Origin: Mycolicibacterium sp.
GTDB taxonomy: Bacteria; Actinomycetota; Actinomycetes; Mycobacteriales; Mycobacteriaceae
Reading direction: 5' to 3'
Length of the DNA stretch: 64,000 nt
Assembly: GCF_016462545.1 (NCBI RefSeq)
Contig: NZ_JAEMTA010000017.1
Location: forward strand, 1 to 64,000
Part shown: piece by piece, positions 1 through 8,132 of the stretch
How the letters are laid out: every line of letters begins with the position of its first letter
Position numbering within the stretch: position 1 is the stretch's first letter
Position numbers and translations under genes: made by a program
The notes under the pieces: generated by a model
What the model saw: the letters and a program-made list of their open reading frames with translations, nothing else
Told to the model about the DNA's origin: nothing
The model's database searches: none

Positions 1-160
1 GGTCGCGTTCGGCGGATCCGTCGGCGGCGTGCACGGCGGCGAGCATGTCGACCATGGCCGCTACCCGGCGGGCGCAGGACGCGGATTCCACCCGGGTCCA
101 CCCGTCCAGCCCAGCGGCACCGGATGCGCCTGTCGCCGAAGCCACCAATGAGTCGAACAT
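1..160 (-). CDS. DUF222 / 13E12-family HNH endonuclease, N-terminal fragment
   Basis: Reading leftward from ATG at 160 gives MFDSLVASATGASGAAG followed by a segment containing RVESASCARRVAAMVDMLAAVH, cut off by the window edge after about 53 codons. This pattern is typical of the N-terminus of mycobacterial 13E12-repeat (DUF222) proteins, which usually end in an HNH nuclease domain. Only the start is visible, so the nuclease motif cannot be checked. A LexA-like palindrome overlaps the start codon. A second, complete family member lies at 56971-58386. Confidence 0.72.
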   Translation of the reverse strand, partial: MFDSLVASATGASGAAGLDGWTRVESASCARRVAAMVDMLAAVHAADGSAERD

Positions 161-168
161 GCATTCGA
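153..168. promoter_or_regulatory. Candidate LexA (SOS) box over the DUF222 start
   Basis: TCGAACATGCATTCGA differs at one position from the mycobacterial SOS palindrome TCGAAC-N4-GTTCGA. It overlaps the ATG (158-160) of the leftward DUF222 gene, so a bound repressor would block both transcription and initiation. DUF222 genes are known members of DNA-damage regulons in mycobacteria; control here is inferred. Confidence 0.5.
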
Positions 169-279
169 ATCTACGCGGCCAGACCGACGGAAATGCGACG
201 TCAAGTCCACATTGTGGATGAAACCCGGACTGTGCACAACACCGGCAAAAACACCGAAAATGTCAGCCCCACATGCTAA

Positions 280-972
280 TTAGGCCTCGATCTCCCCGGC
301 TATCCCTCGTTCGATCCCAGCCCGGGTGATGGCGGGCAGCACGATCAGCCCATCGAGTTCGCGCTGAGCCTTCGAGTAGGCGTTGCGGCGCTCGTCGGCC
401 GTGGCCGCACCATCCGCTGCCACCCGCAGCAGACGCTGCGCGCGCTCCAACCGCTCCTGTGCCTCGGTCGAGAAGTCGCTGCGTCGCCTCCGAACCGCCT
501 CGGCTTCGGCGACGTCGAACGCCGTGACGTAGGCGTGCACGGCGTCGCGATAGTCGAGCTGGCCGTCGCGGTCGCCCGCCAGCTCGTCGGCATTGGCGGG
601 TCGCAGCAGATCGGCGCGGCTGCGCGCCCGATGGAACTCGGCGGTGAGTGGTTCGCGCATGTCGGTCATCAGCGGGAAGTCCAGGAGCTTCGCGACATCC
701 AACTCGTAGTCCAGCCACCGAGCATCCGTGCTGTCGTGGCGCTGCATCATCTTGGCGGTCTCGCGGCGCGCTGCAGCTTCGTCGAACTTGCCTCGTCCAG
801 ACGCCTCTGCGACGGCGATCTTGGTCTGCTGCTTGATCCGGTACCGCTCGAGACGTCGCTCAGCGCGTCGCTCGTTGGCTGCGCCGATGGCCCTGACGCC
901 GCCGCCGATGACCCCGCCGAGGGGGAAGATCAGCCACCAGAAATTTCCGGCGAAGTGCAACACGGAATCCAC
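280..972 (-). CDS. Membrane-anchored coiled-coil protein of unknown function
   Basis: 230 aa from a GTG start. Residues 8-30 form one hydrophobic segment (FAGNFWWLIFPLGGVIGGGV), followed by a strongly charged helical region rich in Arg, Glu and Ala that continues to the C-terminus. This suggests a single-pass protein with a cytoplasmic helical body. I do not recognise the family and see no catalytic motif. It lies 31 nt downstream of the ADP-ribosylglycohydrolase fusion on the same strand, so the two may be co-transcribed. Confidence 0.6.
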   Translation of the reverse strand: MDSVLHFAGNFWWLIFPLGGVIGGGVRAIGAANERRAERRLERYRIKQQTKIAVAEASGRGKFDEAAARRETAKMMQRHDSTDARWLDYELDVAKLLDFPLMTDMREPLTAEFHRARSRADLLRPANADELAGDRDGQLDYRDAVHAYVTAFDVAEAEAVRRRRSDFSTEAQERLERAQRLLRVAADGAATADERRNAYSKAQRELDGLIVLPAITRAGIERGIAGEIEA

Positions 973-1003
973 CCATCCCAGGATGCCATCACTGCGGCGG
1001 TGC

Positions 1004-2392
1004 TTAGGGTGCGAGGCGCTTCAGCGCTGCGCGAAAGCCCGGATTCGGATTCGCCCCCGGCAGGACGGCCAATACGTCCGACAGCGCCTCGTCCACGCCC
1101 GCCTTACCCACGCGGGCGCCGTACAGCGCGCCGATCGTCGGTGTCCGGCTGTAGGCGCCGTGACAGTGGACCAGCACGATTCGGCCTTCGCGCCGCAGTC
1201 GGTCGATTAGATCGACGGTGTCGCTCAGCACCATGTCCAGGTTCCGATTGGCCTCGGCGCCGTCACGGTCGACCAGCCGCACGTCGATCTGCTCGACGCC
1301 GGCCGGCAGGTCGTCGTCGTGGACCCGACAGAGCGACACGATGGCGTCGACGCCCTCCGGTGGCGTCAGCAGCGCCGCCGCGTTGCCCAGCCAGACGCCC
1401 TCGTCGTACGGATGTCGCACGGCGATCGCCGGTCCCTGCGGCCGCGGAAACTCGTTGTCCGCCTTGATGATGCGATTGGTGAGCGCGATGAGATCACGCG
1501 ATTTCAGACCCGGCCAGCCGTGCAGCAGCCGTCGCCACGTACTGGGAATCGCGGACGCCCCATGCGTGGCGCCGAGCAGGCCCCCGGCGATCGCCGCGAC
1601 GGTGTCGGTGTCATCGCCAGCCCGCACCGCGGCATCCAGCCCGTCCACGACGGTGTTGGTCGCGGAGATCGCCGACCAGGCCGCCTGCAGTGCGGCCACG
1701 ACCCAGCCGTTGTTCGCGATGTCCGCCGGGCGCGACGCTTCGGCCACGTCCAGTCGCTTGGACCACGTCGCGCGGCTCTCCGCGTCCAGGTGCCGCAGTC
1801 CGACTCGCACGTCCAACTCACCCGTCAGCACCGCATGGCGGATGGCGCAGCACCACACCACGCACGCGTCGCGCGCATCCGGGTCGTAGTGGGTCAGCGC
1901 GCTGATCTGGCGCGCGGCTGCGACGAGCGCGTCCTCGTCATGAAGGTAGGCCAGCGCCACGGGCGCGGTGCGCATCAACGCGCCGTTGCCCGCCGTGTGC
2001 CCGGTGCGCTCGTGGTGCGTGCGCGACGCGGCCAAAGCGGTTGCAGCCCAGCCGCCCTCGGCCGTGGCCCGGCTCAGCACAGCGCGGGTCTGTATCCCGA
2101 CGTCCTTGGCCGTCCTGGACCACCCGTGCCAGCGTTCGACGATGGCGTCCTGCGCGGCCTCGTCGCGAAGGTCCACGCCGGTGGCGGCGACTTCGGCGAT
2201 CGCGATGGCCATCGACGTGTCGTCGGTCCACTCACCGGGTGCCCACCCGAAGCCGCCGCCACCGACCATGGCCACCTGCTTCTCGGGGCCCCTCGCGGGT
2301 TGGAATTCGTACGGCGCGCCGAGCGCGTCTCCCGCCGCTGTGGCCAGTAGTACGCCACAGGCCCTGTCGATCTGAGCTGTCGTCAATGTCAT
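1004..2392 (-). CDS. ADP-ribosylglycohydrolase fused to dual-specificity phosphatase-like domain
   Basis: 462 aa in two parts. Residues 1-300 are a DraG/ARH-type ADP-ribosylglycohydrolase: GDALGAPYE at 21-29, metal-binding TDDTS at 56-60 and GDDTDT at 259-264 match the family's dinuclear Mg sites, so it should remove ADP-ribose from a protein or small molecule. Residues 325-460 are a cysteine-phosphatase-like domain with HCHGAYSR (H409, C410, R416), a proper CX5R loop. A strong Shine-Dalgarno (GGGGAGGGG) precedes ATG 2392. It is divergent from a NUDIX-type regulator across a palindrome, pointing to ADP-ribose/NAD-linked control. The substrates of both domains are unknown. Confidence 0.85.
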   Translation of the reverse strand: MTLTTAQIDRACGVLLATAAGDALGAPYEFQPARGPEKQVAMVGGGGFGWAPGEWTDDTSMAIAIAEVAATGVDLRDEAAQDAIVERWHGWSRTAKDVGIQTRAVLSRATAEGGWAATALAASRTHHERTGHTAGNGALMRTAPVALAYLHDEDALVAAARQISALTHYDPDARDACVVWCCAIRHAVLTGELDVRVGLRHLDAESRATWSKRLDVAEASRPADIANNGWVVAALQAAWSAISATNTVVDGLDAAVRAGDDTDTVAAIAGGLLGATHGASAIPSTWRRLLHGWPGLKSRDLIALTNRIIKADNEFPRPQGPAIAVRHPYDEGVWLGNAAALLTPPEGVDAIVSLCRVHDDDLPAGVEQIDVRLVDRDGAEANRNLDMVLSDTVDLIDRLRREGRIVLVHCHGAYSRTPTIGALYGARVGKAGVDEALSDVLAVLPGANPNPGFRAALKRLAP

Positions 2393-2409
2393 GTCGTCCC
2401 CTCCCCGGA

Positions 2410-2446
2410 ACTATTTTGCGCAATAATGAGCTAAATGCAAGATACT
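2410..2446. promoter_or_regulatory. 37-bp imperfect palindrome, candidate operator
   Basis: Arms ACTATTTTGC (2410-2419) and GCAAGATACT (2437-2446) are inverted copies matching at 8 of 10 positions, around an AT-rich centre that is unusual for this DNA. It sits between the divergent glycohydrolase-phosphatase and NUDIX regulator genes. An autoregulatory NrtR-like site is the natural reading. Confidence 0.5.
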
Positions 2447-3081
2447 ACGGAGGGACGACAAGAATCCTCACCGACTTTCCGCGACCCTCGGTCGCCGTCG
2501 ACACGGCACTGCTCACCCTGGATCCGTCCGGTTCGGAACTCCTGGTGCTACAGGTGCGACGAAACGACGACACCGGTTGGGCCCTTCCCGGGACGTTCCT
2601 TCATCCGCGGGAACGGCTGGCCGACGCGGTCGACCGCGCGCTGCGCACCAAGGCCGGTGTGCGCGGGTTGCGACCTCGTCAACTGCACGTGTTCGACGAT
2701 CCAGACCGCGACGATCGCGGCTGGGTTCTCTCGGTGGCTCACCTCGCGGTGGTGCGCTCCGAACGCATCTCGACACGCCTTCCCGATCGCACCCGGCTGA
2801 TGCCGACGTCGCACCCCGGTCGTCTGCCCTACGGCCACGGCGGGATCATCGCGCGGGCGGTGGACGATTTGCGTCCCCGGTATGCCGCCCAGCCGGATCC
2901 CTACGGATTGCTCGGCGCGGAATTCACGCTGCGTCAACTGCGACAGGCCCACGAAGCCGTCGCGGGAGAGACGTTGCAGCGAGACCGGTTTCGACGCGTC
3001 ATGGCGCCACAGCTCGAAGCCACCGAACGGTCGATCGCGTCAGGCAGAGGCCGCCCCGCCGAAGTGTTCCGCCGTCGCTAG
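2416..3081 (+). CDS. NUDIX-domain transcriptional regulator, NrtR-like
   Basis: The protein begins near ILTDFPRPSVAVDTALL and has a NUDIX fold (WALPGTFLHPRERLADAVDRAL) followed by a C-terminal winged-helix region (FTLRQLRQAHEAV, ending in RGRPAEVF), the layout of NrtR ADP-ribose-responsive repressors. The NUDIX box is degenerate, as expected for a sensor rather than an enzyme. The start is unresolved: there is no in-frame ATG or GTG. TTG at 2416 is the only standard alternative codon and has no ribosome site, while a good GGAGGG (2449-2454) lies 9 nt before an ATC at 2464, where family homology starts. Ends in a 4-nt CTAG overlap with accD3. Confidence 0.78.
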   Translation: MRNNELNARYYGGTTRILTDFPRPSVAVDTALLTLDPSGSELLVLQVRRNDDTGWALPGTFLHPRERLADAVDRALRTKAGVRGLRPRQLHVFDDPDRDDRGWVLSVAHLAVVRSERISTRLPDRTRLMPTSHPGRLPYGHGGIIARAVDDLRPRYAAQPDPYGLLGAEFTLRQLRQAHEAVAGETLQRDRFRRVMAPQLEATERSIASGRGRPAEVFRRR

Positions 3082-4604
3082 CCGAGCGACGACGGCAGCC
3101 CGATCCCGCGGTAGCGCCGCAGCCTAGACGCCAACCGCTCCTCGGCGCCGAGCCCGCGCAGCGCGACCAACTCGCCTGCGATGGTGGCCGAGAGGCGCTG
3201 CGTGAAGTCCAACGGTGTGTCGGCGGCATCGGTGTGCTCGGGCACGATGACGTCGACGATTCCGTTGCGCAAGAGGTCGGACGATCGGATGCCTTGTGCT
3301 GCAGCCAGTTCGGGTGCGTGATCGACGTCGCGGTAGACGATGGCACTGGCGCCCTCCGGCGGCAGCGGCGCCAACCAGCCGTGCAGGGCGGCGAGCACGC
3401 GGTCGGCGGGCACCATCGCCAGCGCCGGTCCGCCGCTGCCCTGTCCGAGGAGGACCGACACCGTCGGCGTTCCCAACGTGACGAGTTGCGCCAGACACCT
3501 GGCGATCTCACTGGCCAGTCCACCCTCCTCGGCCTCGGCGGACAGGGCAGGGCCGGGGGTGTCGATGACGAGGACCAACGGCAGCCGCAGCCCGGCGGCC
3601 AACGCCATCCCGCGTCGCGCCTCACGCAGCGCCTGCGGACCCGCCAGGCCACCGCCGACGCCACGCTGCTGCCCGACGACGACTGCGGGTTGGCCGCCGA
3701 ATCGCGCCAGCGCCAGCAGCGTGGTGGCCGCCTCGCCGTGTCCGCTACCGCCACTTCCCGGGTCGCTTCGCTCCTGCCCGCCGGAACCAGAGAGGAGCAC
3801 CCGCTCCGTCGTCCCGTGCCGCAGCAGATAGCCGATGCCGGGGCGGTCGGGGCGTCGAGAGGCCTCCACCGAATCCCAGGCCGGCACGTCGGCGATCGGC
3901 TCCGGTTCGGGTGCGGGCGGCGGCACGCCGGGTTGGTCCGCCAGCACCTTGAGCGCCCGGTCCAGCGTCGAGCGCAGCAATTCGATGGGGACGACGCCGT
4001 CGATGACGCCGTGCCGGTGCAGGTTCTCCGCGGTCTGGATGCCAGTCGGGAAGGGTTCGCCGTACAGATGTTCGTACACCCGCGGCCCGAGGAAGCCGAT
4101 GAGTGCGCCGGGTTCGGCCGCGGTGACGTGGCCCAGCGAGCCCCACGATGCGAAGACCCCGCCCGTCGTCGGATGCCGCAAATACACCAGGTAGGGCAGG
4201 TGCACCTGCTTGTGCAACTCGACGGCAGCGGCGATCTTGACCATCTGCAGGAAGGCGACGGTGCCCTCCTGCATGCGCGTGCCACCCGAACTCGGCGACG
4301 CCACCAGCGGGAGCCCCTCTGCGGTCGCCCGTTCCACGGCCGCGGTGATCCGCTCGGCGGCGGCCACGCCGATCGACCCGGCCAGGAAGTCGAACTCGCT
4401 CGCGACCACGGCGACCCGGCGGCCGAAGACGGTTCCCTCGCCGGTCAGGACGGATTCGTCGAGCCCGGTCGCAGCCCTGGCCTGCTCGAGTTCCTGGCGA
4501 TAACGAGCGTCGGGGCCCACGTCGAGCGGGGCCTGATCCCAGCTGAGGAACGACCCCTCGTCGAGGACGGCGTCACGCAGCGCAACGGCGCTGATCCGGC
4601 TCAC
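3078..4604 (-). CDS. accD3: Acyl-CoA carboxylase carboxyltransferase (AccD3-like)
   Basis: 508 aa from GTG. The whole chain is a carboxyltransferase with N- and C-terminal crotonase-like halves: SPSSGGTRMQEG and GVFASWGSLGHVTAAEPGALIGFLGPRV in the first half, GQGSGGPALAMVPADRVLA in the second. Such subunits move CO2 from carboxybiotin to an acyl-CoA, giving malonyl- or methylmalonyl-CoA for lipid synthesis. It stands divergent from echA6, as Rv0904c/Rv0905 do in M. tuberculosis. A biotin-carrying AccA partner is not in the window. The acyl-CoA substrate is not predictable from sequence. Confidence 0.85.
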   Translation of the reverse strand: MSRISAVALRDAVLDEGSFLSWDQAPLDVGPDARYRQELEQARAATGLDESVLTGEGTVFGRRVAVVASEFDFLAGSIGVAAAERITAAVERATAEGLPLVASPSSGGTRMQEGTVAFLQMVKIAAAVELHKQVHLPYLVYLRHPTTGGVFASWGSLGHVTAAEPGALIGFLGPRVYEHLYGEPFPTGIQTAENLHRHGVIDGVVPIELLRSTLDRALKVLADQPGVPPPAPEPEPIADVPAWDSVEASRRPDRPGIGYLLRHGTTERVLLSGSGGQERSDPGSGGSGHGEAATTLLALARFGGQPAVVVGQQRGVGGGLAGPQALREARRGMALAAGLRLPLVLVIDTPGPALSAEAEEGGLASEIARCLAQLVTLGTPTVSVLLGQGSGGPALAMVPADRVLAALHGWLAPLPPEGASAIVYRDVDHAPELAAAQGIRSSDLLRNGIVDVIVPEHTDAADTPLDFTQRLSATIAGELVALRGLGAEERLASRLRRYRGIGLPSSLG

Positions 4605-4610
4605 GGAGCA

Positions 4611-4616
4611 AGGCTA
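4611..4616 (-). promoter_or_regulatory. -10 hexamer for leaderless accD3
   Basis: TAGCCT on the minus strand is followed by exactly six bases and then the GTG start at 4604. This fits a mycobacterial TANNNT -10 element with transcription beginning at the start codon. Confidence 0.5.
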
Positions 4617-4629
4617 TCGGGCGGGTCGA

Positions 4630-4635
4630 TAGGCT
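4630..4635 (+). promoter_or_regulatory. -10 hexamer for leaderless echA6
   Basis: TAGGCT is followed by GACCCC and then ATG 4642. It mirrors the accD3 hexamer, so a 37-bp spacer would hold two back-to-back leaderless promoters. Confidence 0.55.
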
Positions 4636-4641
4636 GACCCC

Positions 4642-5376
4642 ATGATCGGAGTTAGCCGAGACGGCGCCGTGTTGACGTTGGAGATGCAGCGCCCCGAGCG
4701 GCGCAACGCCCTGAACAGCGAATTGGTCGACGGACTGCGGGAGGCGATCGAGAAGGCCGCCGACCAGGACGTCCGGGCAATCGTCCTCACCGGTCAGGGG
4801 CATGTCTTCAGCTCCGGTGCGGATCTCTCGGGCGGCCAGGGCGTCGCCGACGAACTGCCCGACAAGGCCAGGGCGCTCAACATCGCCATCGATCAGGCGC
4901 CCCTGACCGTGATCGGCGCGATCAACGGTCCCGCCATCGGGGCCGGCGTCATCCTCTCGATGATCTGCGATCTGCGCGTGGTCGCGCCCGAGGCATACTT
5001 CCAATTCCCCGTGGCCAAATACGGTATCGCCCTTGATAACTGGAGCATCCGCCGGTTGACGTCACTGGTCGGCGCGGGCCGCGCCCGCGGCATGCTGCTG
5101 GCCGCCGAGCGGCTCACCGCGGACGATGCCTTGCTGACCGGGATGGCCAACCGCGCCGGAACGCTCGCCGACGCCCAGGCCTGGGCAGCCGAGATCGCCG
5201 GGTTCGCACCGCTGGCGCTGCAACACGCCAAGCGGGTGTTGAACGACGACGGCGCCTATGAGGACGCGTGGCCCGCTCACCAGGAACTGTTCGACCGCGC
5301 GTGGTCCAGCGAGGACATCATCGAGGCGCAGGTGGCGCGCATCGAGAAGCGACCTGCAAAGTTCAAGGGCGCCTAG
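4642..5376 (+). CDS. echA6: Enoyl-CoA hydratase-fold protein EchA6
   Basis: 244 aa, a complete crotonase fold: [10 protein letters not shown] near 20-30, oxyanion-hole segment SSGADLSGG near 54-62, and [19 protein letters not shown] near 95-113. M. tuberculosis EchA6 (Rv0905) is reported to lack hydratase activity and to shuttle fatty acyl-CoA to mycolate synthesis. Here too the usual second catalytic Glu region reads [11 protein letters not shown], consistent with a binding rather than a hydrating role. The next gene starts on the base after its stop codon. Confidence 0.88.
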   Translation: MIGVSRDGAVLTLEMQRPERRNALNSELVDGLREAIEKAADQDVRAIVLTGQGHVFSSGADLSGGQGVADELPDKARALNIAIDQAPLTVIGAINGPAIGAGVILSMICDLRVVAPEAYFQFPVAKYGIALDNWSIRRLTSLVGAGRARGMLLAAERLTADDALLTGMANRAGTLADAQAWAAEIAGFAPLALQHAKRVLNDDGAYEDAWPAHQELFDRAWSSEDIIEAQVARIEKRPAKFKGA

Positions 5377-6498
5377 ATGTTCTGGCGGGCGACGCGTCTG
5401 ATCGGCGGCACCGCAGCGGTTGTCGGCGGCGGATGGGCGCTGCGGGCACTGCAGGGTGCGCCCTCGGCGCTGGGCGCGTCGCCGGTCGAGATCGACGGCA
5501 GAACCAAGCGGTCGCCCAACAACCGTGACGGTGTCTTCGTCAACCTCGAACCCGCATCGGCGATCAGCCTGTCCCGCCAGGAGCAGTTCATGTTGGCCCG
5601 CGAGGTCATCGGTGGTGGCTCGGTCCAGCATCCCTCCGCACCGGTGCCCCTGGTCACGCCCGACCCGAGCGTGCCGGCCGGAGACCTCGCGGCCACGTGG
5701 TACGGCCATTCGTCGGTGTTGATCGAGGTCGACGGCTACCGCATCCTCGCCGATCCCATCTGGAGCGACCGCTGTTCGCCGTCGCGGGCGGTCGGCCCCC
5801 AGCGGCTGCATCCGGTTCCCGTCGAGCTGGAGGCGCTGCCCGCCATCGATGCCGTGATCATCAGCCACGACCACTACGACCACCTCGACGTCGACACCAT
5901 CAAGCAGCTGGCGCTGACGCAGCGGGCCAAGTTCTTCGTCCCGCTCGGCATCGGTGCTCATCTGCGGACGTGGCACATTCCCGCCGACCGCATCGTCGAG
6001 CTCGACTGGAACGAAAGCGCACACCTCGGCGAGCTCGAGCTGGTGTGCACACCGGCTCGGCACTTCTCCGGTCGCTTCCTGACGCGCGACGTCACGCTGT
6101 GGTCCTCGTGGGCAATCATCGGACCACGCCACCGCGCCTTCTTCGGCGGCGACACCGGCTACACGAAGAGCTTCACCGACATCGGCGTCGACTACGGCCC
6201 CTTCGACCTGACGCTGATGCCCGTGGGCGCGTATCACCCCGGCTGGCCCGACATCCACATGAATCCCGAGGACGCGGTGCGCGCACACCGCGACGTGACC
6301 GACGCCGGGCTACTGGTTCCCATTCACTGGGCGACGTTCCGACTGGCACCGCACCCGTGGTCCGAACCCGTCGAGCGGCTGCTGACCGCCGCCGAGGGCG
6401 AGGGTGTTCTGGTGGCGACGCCACGGCCGGGCCAGCGCATCGAGAGGGAGCCGGAATCGGAAGCGGCGGTCACGTTGGACCCATGGTGGCGTACCTGA
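5377..6498 (+). CDS. Metallo-beta-lactamase-fold hydrolase (Rv0906-like, NAPE-PLD type)
   Basis: 373 aa. An N-terminal hydrophobic stretch (residues 1-35) suggests membrane anchoring or export. The metal site SHDHYDHLD sits near residue 165, followed by HFSGR, FFGGDTGY and PIHWATF, the order of metal ligands in the UlaG/NAPE-PLD branch. The likely chemistry is hydrolysis of a phosphodiester or lipid amide; the substrate is unknown. It follows echA6 with no gap and precedes the serine-hydrolase lipoprotein, the same order as Rv0905-Rv0907. Confidence 0.82.
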   Translation: MFWRATRLIGGTAAVVGGGWALRALQGAPSALGASPVEIDGRTKRSPNNRDGVFVNLEPASAISLSRQEQFMLAREVIGGGSVQHPSAPVPLVTPDPSVPAGDLAATWYGHSSVLIEVDGYRILADPIWSDRCSPSRAVGPQRLHPVPVELEALPAIDAVIISHDHYDHLDVDTIKQLALTQRAKFFVPLGIGAHLRTWHIPADRIVELDWNESAHLGELELVCTPARHFSGRFLTRDVTLWSSWAIIGPRHRAFFGGDTGYTKSFTDIGVDYGPFDLTLMPVGAYHPGWPDIHMNPEDAVRAHRDVTDAGLLVPIHWATFRLAPHPWSEPVERLLTAAEGEGVLVATPRPGQRIEREPESEAAVTLDPWWRT

Positions 6499-6503
6499 GC
6501 GGC

Positions 6504-6509
6504 TAACGT
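6504..6509 (+). promoter_or_regulatory. -10 hexamer for leaderless serine hydrolase gene
   Basis: TAACGT is followed by six bases and GTG 6516. It overlaps the space just after the upstream stop codon and favours GTG 6516 over the adjacent out-of-frame GTG at 6514. Confidence 0.45.
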
Positions 6510-6515
6510 TCTGGT

Positions 6516-8132
6516 GTGCGCACCACGATCTTGATCACGCCGTTGCTCGTGCTGACCCTGCTGGCCGGTTGCGCCAAGCCGCTGCCTCCCGCTGCGCCAT
6601 CGCCCAGCCCGCTCAGCCCGCCCAGTGCCGCGGCTTCCGCCGACGTTCCACCGCCGCTGGTGCCAGCAATGCCGTTGCCGGACAAAGCCGTCGAGAACGC
6701 GGTCGCCAAACTCGACGGCATCGCCGACGAGCTGATGAAGAAGTCCGGCATCCCCGGGATGGCAGTCGCCGTCGTCCATGGTGGAAAGACGGTCTATGCC
6801 AAGGGCTTTGGTGTCAAGGACGTCCGCAACGGCGACGGCCCCGGCAACAAGATCGACCCCGACACGGTCTTCCAGCTCGCCTCGTTGTCCAAGCCGCTGG
6901 GGGCCACCGTCGTCGCCCAGCAGGTGGGCAAGGGTGCGATCAGTTGGGACACCCCGATCGTCGAGAAGCTGCCCTGGTTCGCGCTGAAGGATCCGGTCGT
7001 CACCAAGATGGTCACGGTGGGTGACATGTACTCGCACCGTTCCGGGCTGCCCGATCACGCGGGAGACCTGCTGGAGGACCTCGGCTACGACCGGCGTTAC
7101 GTCTTGGATCACCTTCGCCAGCTGCCGCTCGACCCGTACCGAATCTCATACGCCTACACCAATTTCGGGCTGACCGCAGGGGCCGAAGCGGTGGCGACGA
7201 GTGCGGGCAAGACGTGGGAGGAGCTCAGCCAGGAGGTTCTCTATGGCCCGCTGGGGATGACGTCGACGAGCTCGCGGTTCGACGAGTACGAGGCGAGGAC
7301 CGACAAGGCCGTCGGCCACATTCACGTCGACGACGCCTACAAGCCGCTCTACGTTCGCGACGCCCAAGCCGAGTCGCCCGCGGGTGGGGTCAGCTCCTCG
7401 GCGAACGACATGACCAAGTGGTTGGCGATGATGCTCGCCGACGGCAGCGTCAACGGCCAACAGATCGTCGACCCGAAGGCGTTGCTGCCCGCGGTCACCC
7501 CGCAGATCGTATCCGCCCCACCGTCGGAGCCGGCGATGCGCTCCGGGTTCTACGGGTACGGCTTCAACGTGGGGACGACGTCGGCCGCCCGGGTGCAACT
7601 CAGCCACTCCGGGGCCTTCGAACTGGGGGCGGGCACGAACTTCGTCATCATCCCCTCCGCCGACGTGGCCATCGTCGCGCTGACCAACGCCACCCCGTCC
7701 GGCATCCCCGAGACGCTCACCGCCGAGTTCGCCGACCTGGTCCAGTTCGGTGAGGTCCGCCAGGACTGGCGCGGACTGTACGGGGCCGCGTTCGCGGCGA
7801 TGGAGAAGCCGGAGGGCTCGCTGGCGGGTCAGAAGCCGCCCGCCAGCCCCGCCCCTGCGCCCGCCCAGCCGACGCTGCTCGGCACCTATGACAATCCCTA
7901 TTGGGGCCCGGCCACGGTCACCGACGCGGACGGAAAGCTCACTCTCGCAATCGGACCGCGCGAGAAGCTCGAACTGACCCACTGGGACGGCAACGTGTTC
8001 ACCTTCGTGCCAACCGGTGAGAACGCACCGCCAGGTTCGATCTCCAAGGCCACCTTCACCGGTGACCTTCTCACGCTGGAGTTCTACGACGACGAGAAGA
8101 TGGGCACCTTCACCAGGGTCCCGGGACGATGA
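6516..8132 (+). CDS. Beta-lactamase-family serine hydrolase lipoprotein (Rv0907-like)
   Basis: 538 aa. A lipoprotein signal with lipobox LLAGC puts Cys19 at the mature end. A Pro/Ser/Ala-rich linker runs to about residue 55, then a class C beta-lactamase/DD-peptidase domain: SLSK at 123-126 (nucleophile and general base), YTN at 214-216, and a late HSG motif in [11 protein letters not shown]-terminal beta-rich region from about residue 440 begins after a [12 protein letters not shown] linker. It probably acts on peptidoglycan or esters at the outer face of the membrane. The stop overlaps the ctpE start by 4 nt (ATGA). Confidence 0.84.
   Translation: MRTTILITPLLVLTLLAGCAKPLPPAAPSPSPLSPPSAAASADVPPPLVPAMPLPDKAVENAVAKLDGIADELMKKSGIPGMAVAVVHGGKTVYAKGFGVKDVRNGDGPGNKIDPDTVFQLASLSKPLGATVVAQQVGKGAISWDTPIVEKLPWFALKDPVVTKMVTVGDMYSHRSGLPDHAGDLLEDLGYDRRYVLDHLRQLPLDPYRISYAYTNFGLTAGAEAVATSAGKTWEELSQEVLYGPLGMTSTSSRFDEYEARTDKAVGHIHVDDAYKPLYVRDAQAESPAGGVSSSANDMTKWLAMMLADGSVNGQQIVDPKALLPAVTPQIVSAPPSEPAMRSGFYGYGFNVGTTSAARVQLSHSGAFELGAGTNFVIIPSADVAIVALTNATPSGIPETLTAEFADLVQFGEVRQDWRGLYGAAFAAMEKPEGSLAGQKPPASPAPAPAQPTLLGTYDNPYWGPATVTDADGKLTLAIGPREKLELTHWDGNVFTFVPTGENAPPGSISKATFTGDLLTLEFYDDEKMGTFTRVPGR

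Noticed and set aside
535..1467. 310-codon plus-strand open frame spanning two minus-strand genes
   Set aside because: It crosses the junction of the coiled-coil and glycohydrolase genes and shows no domain; shadow frame.
2577..4637. 686-codon plus-strand open frame opposite accD3
   Set aside because: It is the reverse shadow of accD3 caused by high GC; it has Arg/Gly/His-rich low-complexity translation and no start signal, while the minus frame encodes a clear carboxyltransferase.
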